From Phytoseiulus persimilis (lineage: Eukaryota; Arthropoda; Arachnida; Mesostigmata; Phytoseiidae), in the NCBI GenBank assembly GCA_037576195.1, contig CM075102.1:23804745-23868744 (forward strand): a stretch of DNA of 64,000 nucleotides. The letters are read 5' to 3'. The position numbers and the translations under genes are program-made. The notes under the pieces are model-generated. The model did no database searches, was not told where the DNA came from, and saw nothing but the letters and a program-made list of their open reading frames with translations. Shown here one piece after another: positions 32,210-43,859 of this stretch (position 1 is its first letter; each line of letters opens with the position of its first letter).

Positions 32210-33175
32210 GGCGCACTCTCTTATAGGCAATTTCGGTTTAGGAAAGGTAGGTCAACTCTTGGAGCTCTGGAGGCGGTTCTGGCTCGGGCGGGTGAGGAAG
32301 CGATGAAGCCTGGCCGACATTGGCCATTCGTCCTTCTGATCCTCCTCGATGTAGAGAACGCCTTCAACTCGGCTACTTGGGGGGTAATCATGGATAGCCT
32401 AGAAAGGAAGGGGACTCCTCAATATCTTCGCAGGCTCATATCGAGCTATCTATAGGATCGATAGCTGGAGGCAGGAGGAAGACGCTACAAGGTGACGGCT
32501 TGCGTCCCACAGGGGTCGATTCTGGGATCAACTCTCTGGAATCTGGCCTATGACGAGGTTTTGGAACTGAGCCTGCCTGAGGGAGTCGAGACGCTCGCCT
32601 ATGCGGACGATCTCGCACTCCTGGTGACGGCACCTACGGAGGCGACCCTAACGGAACGTGCCGATGGAGCTTTAACACAGGTGTTAGAGTGGACGAGGTC
32701 CCACCATCTGAAGCTCGCACCTGGGAAGACGGGGGCATTGTACCTGAAAGACCGGAAGCGGACGCAAGGTATCGAACTGGTGGTGGACGGACATCCTGTA
32801 GAGATCAAGAGGGAGGCGAAGTATCTCGGGATCTACCTCGACACCGCGATGTCGGGGAGGCGACGGAGTGGCAACGCGCCCCTTGTCTCCTCCGGTCCTG
32901 GTGCGTCCTCCCTCGATGACGACATGTAGGCAGGGTTGACTCCTCTGGATCACGGCTGTGGCGTCACGGTTGAAAACTTGATAAGAGTCGCGTGAAAGAT
33001 GAGAGCACCCCTCCGAACTTCGAAGTAATTGCCTAGCAGGTTCCCGACCCGGGAGGAGGGGGGGGGACGCGGGCAATACAGAGTTTAGTGGGTTTGTCAA
33101 GTCCCACACTTGCTGCATGCCACAAGCAGCGCATGTGCATCATGCATTCTCTGAAACCTCCATAACAAAAAAAAA
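32210..33175 (+). mobile_element. R1-type LINE fragment (reverse transcriptase)
   Basis: Plus-strand reading gives FVLLILLDVENAFNSATWG, then after a stop VPQGSILGSTLWNLAYDEV, the catalytic AYADDLALL, and HLKLAPGKTGALYLKDRK, all R1-type RT blocks but clearly diverged from the family at 18440-24193. The C-terminal half of ORF2 is deleted after REAKYLGIYLDTAMSG. The 3' UTR with tttagtgggt and an A tract (33167-33175) follows. Stops upstream of 32490 show it is dead. Confidence 0.8.
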
Positions 33176-33304
33176 CTTGAAACAGGCTCCCACGGGGACG
33201 GTTCCGTATTACAGTACGCTCGGTATGCCACACTTGTCAGCACTTTCTCCCATTCGTGCTGTTCTGGTGGAAGATGGAAAATTTCTTCGTCGGAAACAGA
33301 ACTG

Positions 33305-33640
33305 CTATTGAAAATGAAAATTATCTTTTGTTCCTATTGATATGGATGAGCTTGGTGAGCTGCCGCCAAATAATCTATATCGGGCTCCAGGGTTGTTAAC
33401 AGCAATTGAAGATCGCCCCGGTCTGTGACGGATAACCTGTTCCTTTTCTTTGTCATGATATTTGTCACCGCGCTGAACGCCCGCTCTACTAAATAAGAAG
33501 ATGGAAAGGCTATCAAGAAAGTCCTGGTTGGCCATGCATCGTTGAGGCCTCGACGTGTGCGCAGAAGTTCGAGTGCCGACCCGCCTGCCTGAAGTCTCGT
33601 GAGGCCGACAGGTGACTTTCGTCGGAGGACTATCACGATC
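33305..33640 (-). mobile_element. hAT transposase C-terminal remnant
   Basis: The minus strand reads LIAFPSSYLVERAFSAVTNI, MTKKRNRLSVTDRGDLQLLL and LEPDIDYLAAAHQAH. This is the dimerisation/C-terminal region of hAT transposases of the type domesticated as SCAND3/ZBED-like proteins. The rest of the transposase is absent, and the fragment lies between a LINE tail and a Copia remnant. Confidence 0.8.
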
Positions 33641-33989
33641 GAGAGCGATTCGAGGGGGTGAGGTCACGAGATGGTCGAATTACTTGGCTGAAATCCGGAT
33701 TCCCGTACTTTTGTGGGCCAGAATAAGCCAGGGCAGAATGAGCCCGCATAGTCTACTCAAAGCGAGAGCCCCTGCTTCCGGAAGAGCCTGGGAATCGGTC
33801 GACCCCAATCGCGCTCAGCCTCCGATTCTAGTCATGACTGGGTAAGAATCAGAGATTTTGGGATTCGAACTCGTATCCGAGATTTCGCACCCTGATCTGG
33901 AATCGCGAGTCCGACGAGTCCGAGGGATACGCTTTCGTGGGACTCATGGATTTTTGCGGCCCCTACCTCTGCACTCATTCCAACCAGAC

Positions 33990-34860
33990 ACCAGGTCGAT
34001 GGTGCCCCGGGTGAGGAAGTTGAACAACTCGAATCGAGCGACTCAGTCGACGCCTCAAGACAGCGGCGGTATCCGACGCGTAAGAACTAGAAAGCGTGAA
34101 GAACCTCCATGAAAGAGAGATTATGTCTTTGTGTGCTGCCAAAGCTCCACGAGCAACCATGACACTCCGGCAATAGTACAGAAAGCCATGTACGGACGAA
34201 ACGCCGCGCTATTGAGGGCGGCCATGGAAAGTTAAATGTCGGTGCACCAAAGGAACGGAACGTGGATCCCCATCAATCGGCCCCAAGACAAGAAGGTCAT
34301 ATCCTCGAAGTGGGAATTTCAACTGAGCCGAGACGGAGAGAGTCGAATCACAAAAAATAGGGCTTGTTTGGTCGGTCGTTGTTGTTGCCAAACACGGGGA
34401 GTCGATTTCTATGAAACTTACTCCTCACCTGTCGTGAGGATGACAACGTTGCGTATCTTATTCGCGCATGCGGCTCAAGAAGAGTGAAAATTTTATCAGC
34501 TTAACGCAAAGACTGCCCATCTGCACGACCAGCTGCAAGAGCGAGTCCTGATGGCCCGCCTGGTTCGAAGTGGAAAACAGGGTCTGCTTGTTGAGGATAT
34601 CGCGACTGTGGTTCGAAACCCTGAACGCGAGCTTGAGAGCCATCGGTTTGTCGGAATCCAAGGAGGAAAGGTGCTACAACTACATCACTCGAGGAGACTA
34701 GACACTTGTGCTGACGGTTTAGGGCGATGACTTCTTGATCTTCGCGGACAACCGAGGGTTCCGGGAAGATGTCATGATTAGTACAAACACGAACTCCAAT
34801 ATAAAGGATATATATAGTAAGGATCTCGGGCCGGCCAAGGACTGTCTCGGCTAGACTTCA
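33990..34860 (+). mobile_element. Copia retrotransposon remnant, 5' part (integrase tail and RT)
   Basis: Frames read a degraded integrase-to-RT linker (GGIRRVRTRKREEPP; VQKAMYGRNAALLRAAMESE) and then reverse transcriptase: MSVHQRNGTWIPI, VISSKWEFQLSRDGESRI, GVDFYETYSSPVVRMTTLR, and a degraded DDFLIFADNRG, ending GPAKDCLG near 34855. This is Ty1/Copia wording with stops and frameshifts. The foldback element at 34861-35450 interrupts it and the element resumes after it. Confidence 0.8.
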
Positions 34861-35450
34861 ATTCCCGTAATACGGAGTACGGAAATTCTTAGCCTCGGAA
34901 GCATTGACGATAGAGCCCGAAGACCTTGAGTGAAATTGTTCACCGCAATGAGCTTTAAAACATCGCTTCGTCGTTTTCACTTTTTCCTCCAACTCCCTCA
35001 CGGTGCTAGATAGATGAAAATGATGAAGAGCTTTTTTGTCTGCCTCACTTTTCTGAACGATTTCGGTCATGACAATTTTCCGTCTATTCGCAACGATTCT
35101 GCCGGAAACTCGAAAAAACGTGGGCTCCACAACTGGGCTCATAAGACTAAGTGCGATAATCGGACTTGGAATTTTTGAGAACTCTCGCGAGAGTTTCCCT
35201 CATTCGTATCGGAACGAGTTGAGATAGAAGGAAAATTCTCATAACCGAAATTGTTCAGCACGAAGAGGTGGACGAAGAAGCTCTTCATCATTTTCCCCTA
35301 TCTAGCACCGTAAGGGATGGAGAGGAAAAAGTGAAAACAACGAAGCAATGTTTTAAAGCTCATTGCGGTGAACAATTTCACTCAAAGACTTTTTCGTCTA
35401 TATTCAATGCTTCTAAGGCTAAGAATTTCCGTACTCCGTAATACGGAAAT
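34861..35450. mobile_element. 590-bp foldback element inside Copia
   Basis: The left arm (attcccgtaatacggagtac then ggaaattcttagcc and on to about 35080) is the inverse of the right arm (from about 35235 to ccgtaatacggaaat at 35450), so about 220 bp on each side can pair. The arms differ at scattered sites and by small indels. The termini contain a smaller inverted repeat (ccgtaatacggagtacgg). Each arm, read inward-to-outward, keeps an open frame with LSSTVR, EEKVKTTK and CFKAHCGEQFHS. No transposase domain or clear target duplication was seen. Confidence 0.8.
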
Positions 35451-36280
35451 TGATGTCTGGTCTCGGCATTCGAATCACGCAAAGACCGGAGAAGCAGGAA
35501 ACTCTCCTCGACCGAGCAGAGAGCATCTCGAGGCTCTTGAAGAGGTTCGAGTTCGATGATTTCAGACTGCCAGCATCACCGATGGACATGGGCTCGAAGC
35601 TTACAAAACGAGCCGAGACTTGGGCACTCACCAACGCACCGAATCATGAAGCCGTGGGTTGTCTGCTCCACTTGTCTCAGACGACTAGGCCCGATATTTC
35701 CCACTGAGTCGGCGTGGTCAGTCAGTTCTGTTCGGATCCATCTAGTTTGCTCTGGATGGCCGTGAGAATTATTCTGCGCTGCCTCAAAGGCTCCATCGAT
35801 CTCTGATTGCCATTGGACGAGGAAAACACGCGAGATATCGAGGCTTTCGCGGACGCTGATCAGGGAGGTGTCAGTACTGTCGAAGATCAACTACGGGCTA
35901 CGCTTTCCTTTCAGCCGGGGCTGTATGCCCTGAATGAGTAAGAAACAACCGACGGGAGCCCTCTCAACGAGTGAGGCTCCATATTTGGCTTGCTCAGCCA
36001 CCTGCCAGGAGATGAAGGGATTCCGAAACTTTGAAGGAATGCCCTCTGTCAGTGTGAAGCGTCCAATGAATAGTGTTGCGATGACCAGGGAGCGCTGCTC
36101 CTCAGCGACAACAACGTACAGCATTCAATAACGAAGCACATCCACCTTCGACATCATTCCATCCGTGGTATGGTCACTGAAGGGTCAGTCCTCATCCAGC
36201 ATGTAACGATAACTGAGATTACTTCTGACATCCTCAGCCGAAGTGTCTGACAGCGGAAAAAATAAAGCATTGCTGAAAGA
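35451..36280 (+). mobile_element. Copia retrotransposon remnant, 3' part (RT end and RNase H)
   Basis: Resumes with LGIRITQRPEKQETLLDRAE, then RLLKRFEFDDFRLPASPMDM and EAVGCLLHLSQTTRPDISH, VSQFCSDPSSLLWMAVRIIL, RCLKGSIDL, then a decayed RNase H: SKKQPTGALSTSEAPYLAC and SATCQEMKGFRN. A final decayed block resembling the RTKHIDIRYHF motif lies near 36150. Order and wording match Copia. Several stops. Confidence 0.8.
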
Positions 36281-36633
36281 AGCTCGGGTTGTGTTGAAAG
36301 CTCCGCTTGGTCATACGCAAGGGAGGGTGTAGAAATCATGCGTATGGCCAGAACCACTGACTCTGTGAAACAAGCGAGTAGCTCCGGAATGCTCGAGAAC
36401 AAAAATTTCTTCTTTCTCGATTGGTCTGAATGCGAACAGGTGTGGCCCTTCGAGCTCTGCACTATTTCGGCACACTCCGGCGTTGCCCCCAGGGTTTCGC
36501 CTAGTTTTCGAGTTTGCCCGGCGTTTTGCCCCGCCAAGCTTTTTTTCCGATGTCAGCTTATCTAGAGGGGATGATAATCACACAGTCCGACTGCCAGAGG
36601 ATAGAAAGGAAGCTGTGTCGAGGTGGTTCACAC

Positions 36634-37618
36634 CCGATAGGCCGAAACTGATTGCAACGAAAACTCGGAGAGCCGAAAAAAATCCCGAACGGCTGAAAAC
36701 CCTTTCCCGCCTTTTGAAGCTCGAGCGGCGACAGCCAGGCTTCTATGCGCAGCACAGAATCCTAGGGACTGAACTTACAAGAGCAACAGAGGACTGGAAG
36801 ATGAACTACACAACTTGAATGAAAACAATGAGCTTTGAAGGGAGCCTCTCCTCGGCTCGAACGGTGGCATCGCCGCGCTTCATTCAGAATGTCGACACAT
36901 ACGGAATATATGTGCGAGGGATCCGGAAGAAGACTGATCATCGGCTCCATCACCTATTCACCTGGGAAGTTTCACCGGAGTCGGAAGCTATAATTGGAGC
37001 ACCGCGAATTTCCTGATGCCGGAAAGTCGCGGCAGATCCACTTCTGACGCAGAGTGGAGCATGGAGCTCCGCTTCCCAGACCTCAATACATCTCAGCACC
37101 ATTCGATAGTCAGGTTCGAAGCTTGTCGCAATCTCCTCGGTGTATTCTTGCTCGCTGATTGAGAGATCCCCAGTCGGACTCAGTCATGAACGATCTGTTC
37201 ATTTCGTTCCTGCCTCGGACCAGAGATCGAGCCGACGAAGTTGAGAAACACCGCTGTCCTATCTATCGAGTTGTTCATCACGGATGAAATCAACTCCGAG
37301 GAGTCAATAGAAGATTCGCGGATACAGAAGCGAAGCAAATAACCCTCCAAGAATAGGTAATCCAGTTGCTCATATAATATTTTACTTGCTCACATTTGGG
37401 TCAGCTCGCGCAAGTTGTCTCCATTTCTCTGAAGATCTCCATTTCAGAAGATCATATTTTATGTTTGAGGACATACAAAAACACAATCAGTGCCCAAACA
37501 AAGAGCGGGCGCGGCATCAAATACGCCCCGAGCATCATGAAGGCTCGCTACGCCACTGCTACTGGGAGTATTTTCGGCCTGACGGGTTTTGGTTGCAATC
37601 ATTTTCGGCACATCTGGA
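36634..37618. mobile_element. Second long-TIR DNA element, related to 28170-28982
   Basis: The left end has gccgaaactgattgcaacga and agccgaaaa; the right end, inverted, reads gatgtgccgaaaatgattgc then aaccaaaacccgtcaggccg. The inner block ccaggcttctatgcgcagca near 36740 matches that of the first element. Interior open frames match nothing known. It is a non-autonomous element of about 985 bp. Confidence 0.6.
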
Positions 37619-38733
37619 GAACATCGTCGAGGTGGGTCGTGGTCGCAGATCCCGAATCTGTCTGCTGTTTCGCCGAATCTTCGTGATTTTTCGTCTGTTT
37701 GATTCTTCATTTGCACTGCAGGGTGAGCTAGGTCAACGAAAATGAGGATCATGTAGACCCATGACAAGACTATTCCTGGTAATGAATTCCAAGTGATTCA
37801 GAGCAACAGTGTCTGAGCTTGAGGAGATTTTCTCTCGAGCTGTGTAACCTATGATGCGGATTCGCCACATTCCCGTCAGATGGAAGAATGCAAAAATCAA
37901 ATCGGGACAGCGGTTCAATAGAGGCATTTCGATTAAGCATAAGCAGAACAGAACCTCACTTCGACTGCGCAGTTGGCCGCAACGCGTCGACTTGAAGTGG
38001 GGCGTTCATGAATAGTTCAGGGGAGATCTCGGCTTGAGGGACCGCGAAGTCTCTTCTTCCGCTCGACTGATCGTACATCAACTTCTTCGCAGATACGAAG
38101 CGTATAACGTATCCGATGCACGTGACGCTAACCTTGAACGTAATTGGTCGAACACATTCTCTGTGCCTCATCGAGAGCACACGATTCCAGCGTGCTCGTT
38201 CCACCGGCGATCAAGCCCGGTTTTTCGAGCAGGCCCGCTCATGACAGGGGAGCTTGAGAATCCTTGATACTGCATCGTTCAAATATACCCAACTTGCACG
38301 CTACCAAGCTTTGAACATGTCATTGAAAGGCTGTCGAGCTACATGTCGTCGTTTTCTGACACTGTTTTTGTTGTTCATTCTCATACCGCTGGAGTGGCAC
38401 CGTTGGCAAATCTCAGAATATGTGATACTCGCTCCTGCCTTCCCCCAGTAGTTTCCTGCCTGAACATCCAATCCCTAGTTCAAAAATAATTTTCCTCTGA
38501 ACCCCCCACCGCTGTCGACACAACGGACGGGAGAATTCGAATTCGCGCGGTTTTCTCGTCTCGAAATCCTCCTTTCTCTCAAACTCCTCGATCGGCGCCA
38601 TTTTGAGTCCCATAACTCGTTCAGGCGTCTGTGTTTACTCCGCCGGGGTTGCCGTTTATCCTTGTGCCTGGCGGCTCCAGCGTCGCTTCAAAGCAAAGTT
38701 CAGTGCCGCTCGGAGAATCCTGGCCGATTCAGA
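37619..38733. other. Upstream region of ACTL6A, no other gene recognised
   Basis: Frames are short and unrecognised. The last few hundred bases, rich in pyrimidines and CG (38500-38680), probably hold the ACTL6A promoter and 5' UTR, but no clear TATA box was seen. Confidence 0.4.
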
Positions 38734-40748
38734 ATGAGTTCTGGGATATACGGCGGAGGTAAAGATCTTGGAATTTCTCGATACAATATCCTGTTGCGAT
38801 GTGATGACTCCCCGTCGCTGTGTCCAAGTACACCTATTCTTGTCTGACACTCCACCAACTGCCTTCGGAGGAATAAAGTTATCGTCACTCTGCGTTGTGA
38901 GACTCATCTGAGCAGCATTCTATCCGTTCGGGTCGGGAACATTTAGTTGACCAATCTCAGAGTCTTCTCCCCACGGATATGTTCTATGTTCCGATGAGTG
39001 TGAGCGCGAACTGCTTGGTCGAGTCCACCACCCAGGTCCAGCATATTGGGCGCCACATTCAACTCGACATTTCATCCCGATATCCACTCAAGGGAGGCTC
39101 CTGAATATTTTCAGATGAAGTCGGGGCAGTAGTGTTCGACTACGGGCACTACTCCTTCCGAGCAGGATATGCGGGAGAAGATGCACCGAAAGCCGATATT
39201 CCATCAGCGGTCGGCCTTGTGGATCAACTCATTGAGGGGAAAGACGAATTGGAGAAGAAGTATTTAATCGACGTTGGAGCCTTGAACTATCCCCGCAAAG
39301 GCGTCGAGTTACAGTCGTTCTTGAAAGATGGACTGATCGACGATTGGGAACTGTTCGAGAAAATTCTTGACTACAGTTATGATAAACACATACGGTATGT
39401 GGATCGACTGAAACGTGTTATGTCACCTAAGGACTGATAAGCCATGATGATGAATGAGAGTTCCCTTTCCTCAACCTACATTCTCAATTCCATTTATCCG
39501 CGAGTCCTTTTGTTCGTGTTGCCTAGCAAGAATCGCGCGACGGTGTCACTGTTGCTATCTTCCAGATCGGAATCTCAGCTCCACCCAGTGCTGATCTCTG
39601 AAGCCTCCTGGAACACACGCGCCAAACGCGAGAAGCTCACCGAGCTCATGTTTGAAAAGTACAACGTGCCAGCATTTTTCCTCATCAAAAATGCTGTACT
39701 CTCAGCTTTCGCTAACGGAAGGGCTACTGCAGTGATAGTTGACTCAGGTGAGCGGTTGAACTGTTTATCGGGTCTGAGAATCGACTGGATTCGCCGGAGT
39801 TGCTTTTCCGCGGTATTCTCGTTCCCATTCGCCGAGTCGGCAGAGCGACCACGGAACAATTCCATTCCCTTCCAGGTGCGACTCAGACCTCCGCTGTGCC
39901 AGTCCACGATGGTTATGTTCTGCAGCAAGCGATCGTGAAATCTCCTTTGGCGGGAGACTTCATCACAATGCAATGTAAACAGTATCTCGAGGAACACGAG
40001 AAGGTTGAGCTGCTCCCAAACTATCTGATCGCATCTAAAGAACCCGTCAAAGAGCGAGAGGCTCCAAAATACACCAGAAAGACGGTCCCTGAGGTATCTA
40101 AGTCCTGGGCAAACCTCCAAGTGAGGTCGCTTCTACAAGACTTCCAAGCCTCGGTACTCCAAGTCGCCGACGCGCCTTACGATAAGGAAGTCGCCGACGG
40201 TATGCCCGCAGTCCATTACGAATTTCCCACGGGTTACAACAACGATTACGGAGCCAAGAGATTCGAAATCCCGGAAGGCCTCTTCGACCCCTCAAGCCTC
40301 AGGGTGAGTTCTCGGAGCTAATTCCATCAGCGATGCGCGAGGGCAACCGGCAACATTCTGAAGTTTCCAAGTTTGGAGGTAACTAAGTGTAAACCTGTTT
40401 CAGCAACAGCTCCCCGGTACTCCCATCGGCGTGGCTCAGGTTGTGACGACATCAGTTGGGATGTGCGACGTCGACATGAGACCATCGTTCTACGGCAACA
40501 TTACAGTAGTGGGAGGCTGCACTCTCTTGCAAGGATACGCTGACCGTTTGCAGCGAGATCTCTCCCATAAAACTCCCCCATCCATGAGACTCAAGTTCAT
40601 AACTCCCAACACACCCGCCGAGAGACGCTTCGCTCCATGGATCGGAGGCTCGATTCTTGCTTCGTTGGGAACATTCCAACAGATGTGGATATCTCGCCAG
40701 GAGTACGATGAAGGAGGCAAACAAGTGGTGGAGCGAAAATGTCCTTGA
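38734..40748 (+). CDS. ACTL6A: Actin-like protein 6A (BAF53 / BAP55)
   Basis: Five exons: 38734-38758, 39115-39394, 39566-39747, 39876-40303 and 40404-40748, phases agreeing, about 419 aa (the human protein has 429). It starts [19 protein letters not shown], the normal N-terminus, and ends [11 protein letters not shown]. Diagnostic blocks are [76 protein letters not shown] and [17 protein letters not shown]. This nuclear actin-related protein is a subunit of SWI/SNF (BAF/BAP), INO80 and NuA4/TIP60 complexes and helps the ATPase subunit bind via its HSA region. A poly-A signal (aataaa) is at 40787-40792. It lies tail to tail with RPP21. No defect seen. Confidence 0.95.
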
Positions 40749-40991
40749 ACACGGTCCTTATTCATTTGTATATAAAACACGTTTCTAATAAAGATCATAA
40801 TCATATTGGGTCAGACGGAAGTCCGAGTATAACGAACAATTCGCGATTGGATTTCACGATGGCAGCGACCATGCCTTCGACCGGGAAAGAAACGCTTTGA
40901 ATTTGGCAGTCTCTATGTATTTGTACAGCTGTTTACATCGGATTATACAGGTAGATATGTACAGCTCATTTGGTAAATGTGATTCACGGGA

Positions 40992-41625
40992 TCAAGTGGC
41001 GTTCTGAGATCGTTCTCCTTGAGCGGCCTCCGGAGTACATGTCGTGGCCAGTGGTTCAAGTCTGGGTTTCTTGCTTCCACACGAGGCGTTCTTGAGCTCA
41101 GCATCCTTCCTCTTCAGCTCCGTAGGCCCAGAGGACGATTGCCCCGCTTCAAATTTGTGTTGGATCTTTTCAGACACCGGCACAAGTTTTTCCTCCTCTG
41201 GTCGCCGTTTTGGCTTCGTGCCCGCGCATGGTAACCTCTTGATAGTTCCGCATATTCGGCACGTAATCACCATGCGCTTGCAGCCTTTCTTGCCACGGGT
41301 CCTGCAAAATTAGAATTCGGATCACGGTTCCCTCCTCCACCGAAATCTTCCGACTCTGATTTTCGGGTACTGGATATTCATGCAAAACAGACCTCAGAGT
41401 TGCATTGGTTCCTGGCACGAGAAGCGTCGAGCATTTCTTGCACATAGACCGTTTCAGTGAAGGGTACATCTTGCTCTGGGTTCGACGGGATAGTATGTGG
41501 AGCGTATGACCGTAAAATGCTTGAAGATTCGAGACGGCAGGATCGCTTTCCATTAGCGCTTCCTGGCACTGGCTCAAGAAATTCATACGGTGGAATACTT
41601 GCGAATTTTTGAAATTCTTCGACAT
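40992..41625 (-). CDS. RPP21: Ribonuclease P protein subunit Rpp21/Rpr2
   Basis: Two exons, 41625-41393 and 41301-40992, joined across a 91-bp GT-AG intron; about 180 aa (the human protein has 154). I chose the donor AG/GTCTGT because it restores the family's central region: LVPGTNATLRTRGKKGCKR followed by MVITCRICGTIKRLP. The zinc site is the CKKC pair of exon 1 and the CRIC pair of exon 2, as in Rpr2/Rpp21 proteins. The N-terminus (SQVFHRMNFLSQCQEALME) is typical. It is a subunit of nuclear RNase P, which removes the 5' leader of pre-tRNAs. The C-terminal 60 residues are Lys/Glu/Ser-rich and unlike the human tail. No poly-A signal was seen downstream. Confidence 0.9.
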
Positions 41626-41639
41626 GATGTTCAGCACGC

Positions 41640-43850
41640 GCTGCTTCTCCGGAGAACGTCTTCGCCTCTACCTGCCCTCTGGACTGGAAAAAAAGTTGTC
41701 GGATTCAACGCCCGATGAGAATTCACATCGAGCCCAGTCTCGAAGAGTATCGTTCCCCTCAGCGCTTCGCCGTATTCTGATGTCGCTAAGCGATGCTCAT
41801 TAGGTCATGTGTTCACGCGGTGTAGCAGGAACATTTCTGATCAAGCCGTTCCAAGATCGCCCGGGACTCCATACTCAGCCGATGATTCGGAATCTCCAAA
41901 CAAACGAGAGTTCACACAACGAGCGTCGAACTCACCGCGAGCTTTCCAGAGAAATAGGCGTCGTACTCGAATGATCCGGAGTACCGGAAGCCGAAGCGCT
42001 CCTGATGTGCCTCTCCGGGATCCTGCTGAATGTTCGAATGCCATACATCCCAAAAAAAACTCAGAGGGACTCTCTCTGGAAGAGAACGACGACGCTACGC
42101 GTTGCGATCGTTGACAAGACTTACCGCGAGATCCCCACCCTTGGAGGGTCACATACAGATTTAATTCGACATCTGGGACTCGGGCCCGAGCTCTGAACGA
42201 GTCTTTTTACTCGCGGAGAGTTTCACGAGAACCATCTGATCCACATGGTGGAGAGCTTCGCTACCGCCAGTTCGTGTTTTGCTGAATGGACGCATTAGTG
42301 GAAAGGGCTCAACTAGCGTTCCTCTACGCTTTTTGAAGAGGGCATGGCTTGTTGGTCCTCAACTAAGGAGTACACAAGATAATACGAGCATATCGAATGA
42401 CCTCAGATAACACCGCGTTGGGGTTCCCGGGGGAAGACAGAATCTTCATGTGAATAAGACGTGAAATTCTTGACTGCGGTTGCTGGCGATGCGTGGTAAG
42501 GCTGCAGGCTGAGTGCGCAAAACCCCGGCTCGAAGAACTCTGGCGTCGAATGAATAGAGTCTGTGGGTACCGTTGAGGCTCATCGATACTGAGAATGAAT
42601 GATCTATCGCCATCGACGATCAGCGAGCGATGCAATGATTCCAAAGTTTTCAGGATGGCACGTTTGGTTTCAGGTCCCACTTCATTAATGCGAACTCTCC
42701 GGTACGAAGTTATTTTCGTTCCGTCTTGCGCTGACTGAGAGATGTGGTATCATTCATAACTATTTATCGTTCATTGATTTCACTTCGAGTTCCGTGAAGC
42801 CCTCCATATCCAACCCCGCAAACTTCATATGAGAGCGAGCTAGCGATGTGGTTCGGATAAATGTAGACCCACGAGCAGATCGTATCGATGAATATCGTGT
42901 TCAATAATTAATTCATTGTACGTCATCTGGCTCCGGAACCAAGCATCTACGAGAAAATCTGCTGCTCGAAACACCTTGAGGAACTTGCTTATTATGGGAT
43001 CATATGCTACGAACGATACATACTCCGCAAAGGGCGACACTTTTCTCGAGCGGGACAACTGTCGTGGACTTCCCATAGAGAGGGCACGGCTATCGAATTA
43101 CTCGGAATAATGAATCCTTCCGAACCTGCCCTTGCCAGCGAAGAAAACTCTCCGCTCACTCCTCGTGGACGCCCTTTCCTTGAGTCACAATCGCTCAGTT
43201 CAGTCACCGTCTACGCAACAACCGGTAAGCATGCTCAGAGGGACGGAACTTACGCGGAGTCTCTGATCTTTTCCCAGATTGTTCCTGGAGATGTCCACTA
43301 GTGTTCCTATAATCAGAGCGTCCAGTGATAGCGATCTCCCGACTCGGGCGGTTTTACTTCGCTCTAACAATATGCTTCACAATCTTTTCCTTCCCCGCTT
43401 CAACGAGACAGATTATCGCTACGAAGTATCGAAGTGAACTATCTCACATTCAGTGGGGAAAAATTACGATGCATCGCATCTCTCTAGGATGTTCCAAAAG
43501 ATCCAGACCGAATCTGATGTGGGTTGTATAGTGTCGCAACAGCAATCAGGGCTTTGCGCACGAGCGACGGATTGCGAAGCATCCGCCGAGTGGGTGTCAC
43601 TATCCGAGGGTCAACAGTACGCGACATCATGACCGCTTCCTCCCTTTGCGTTTCTCATGAGATTGTTCATCTCCCTGGGAACAACCTCTGTACTAGCCGT
43701 TCTCGGCGGACTCCATGACACGCCGCGCTGTTCTGAGAACCTTTCGCCCAGAGTGACCTCAGACTTGAGAGAAAATATTTGCAAGTCTTCGAGGAAGCGG
43801 CGCCGAACGTTCGGAGCACTCACCTCTGAATGCCTATTCTTTCTCCTCTT
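41640..43850. other. No gene recognised
   Basis: Many short frames on both strands, none matching a known family or linking into an exon chain by eye. The 5' UTR of the downstream secreted-protein gene must lie near the end, because an intron acceptor (ctcctcttgcag, ending near 43854) sits just before its ATG. Confidence 0.4.
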
Positions 43851-43859
43851 GCAGGAATA

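Noticed and set aside
33845..33900. Possible tRNA (ggattcgaact, resembling a B box in inverse)
   Set aside because: No A box, acceptor stem or anticodon arm could be formed around it.
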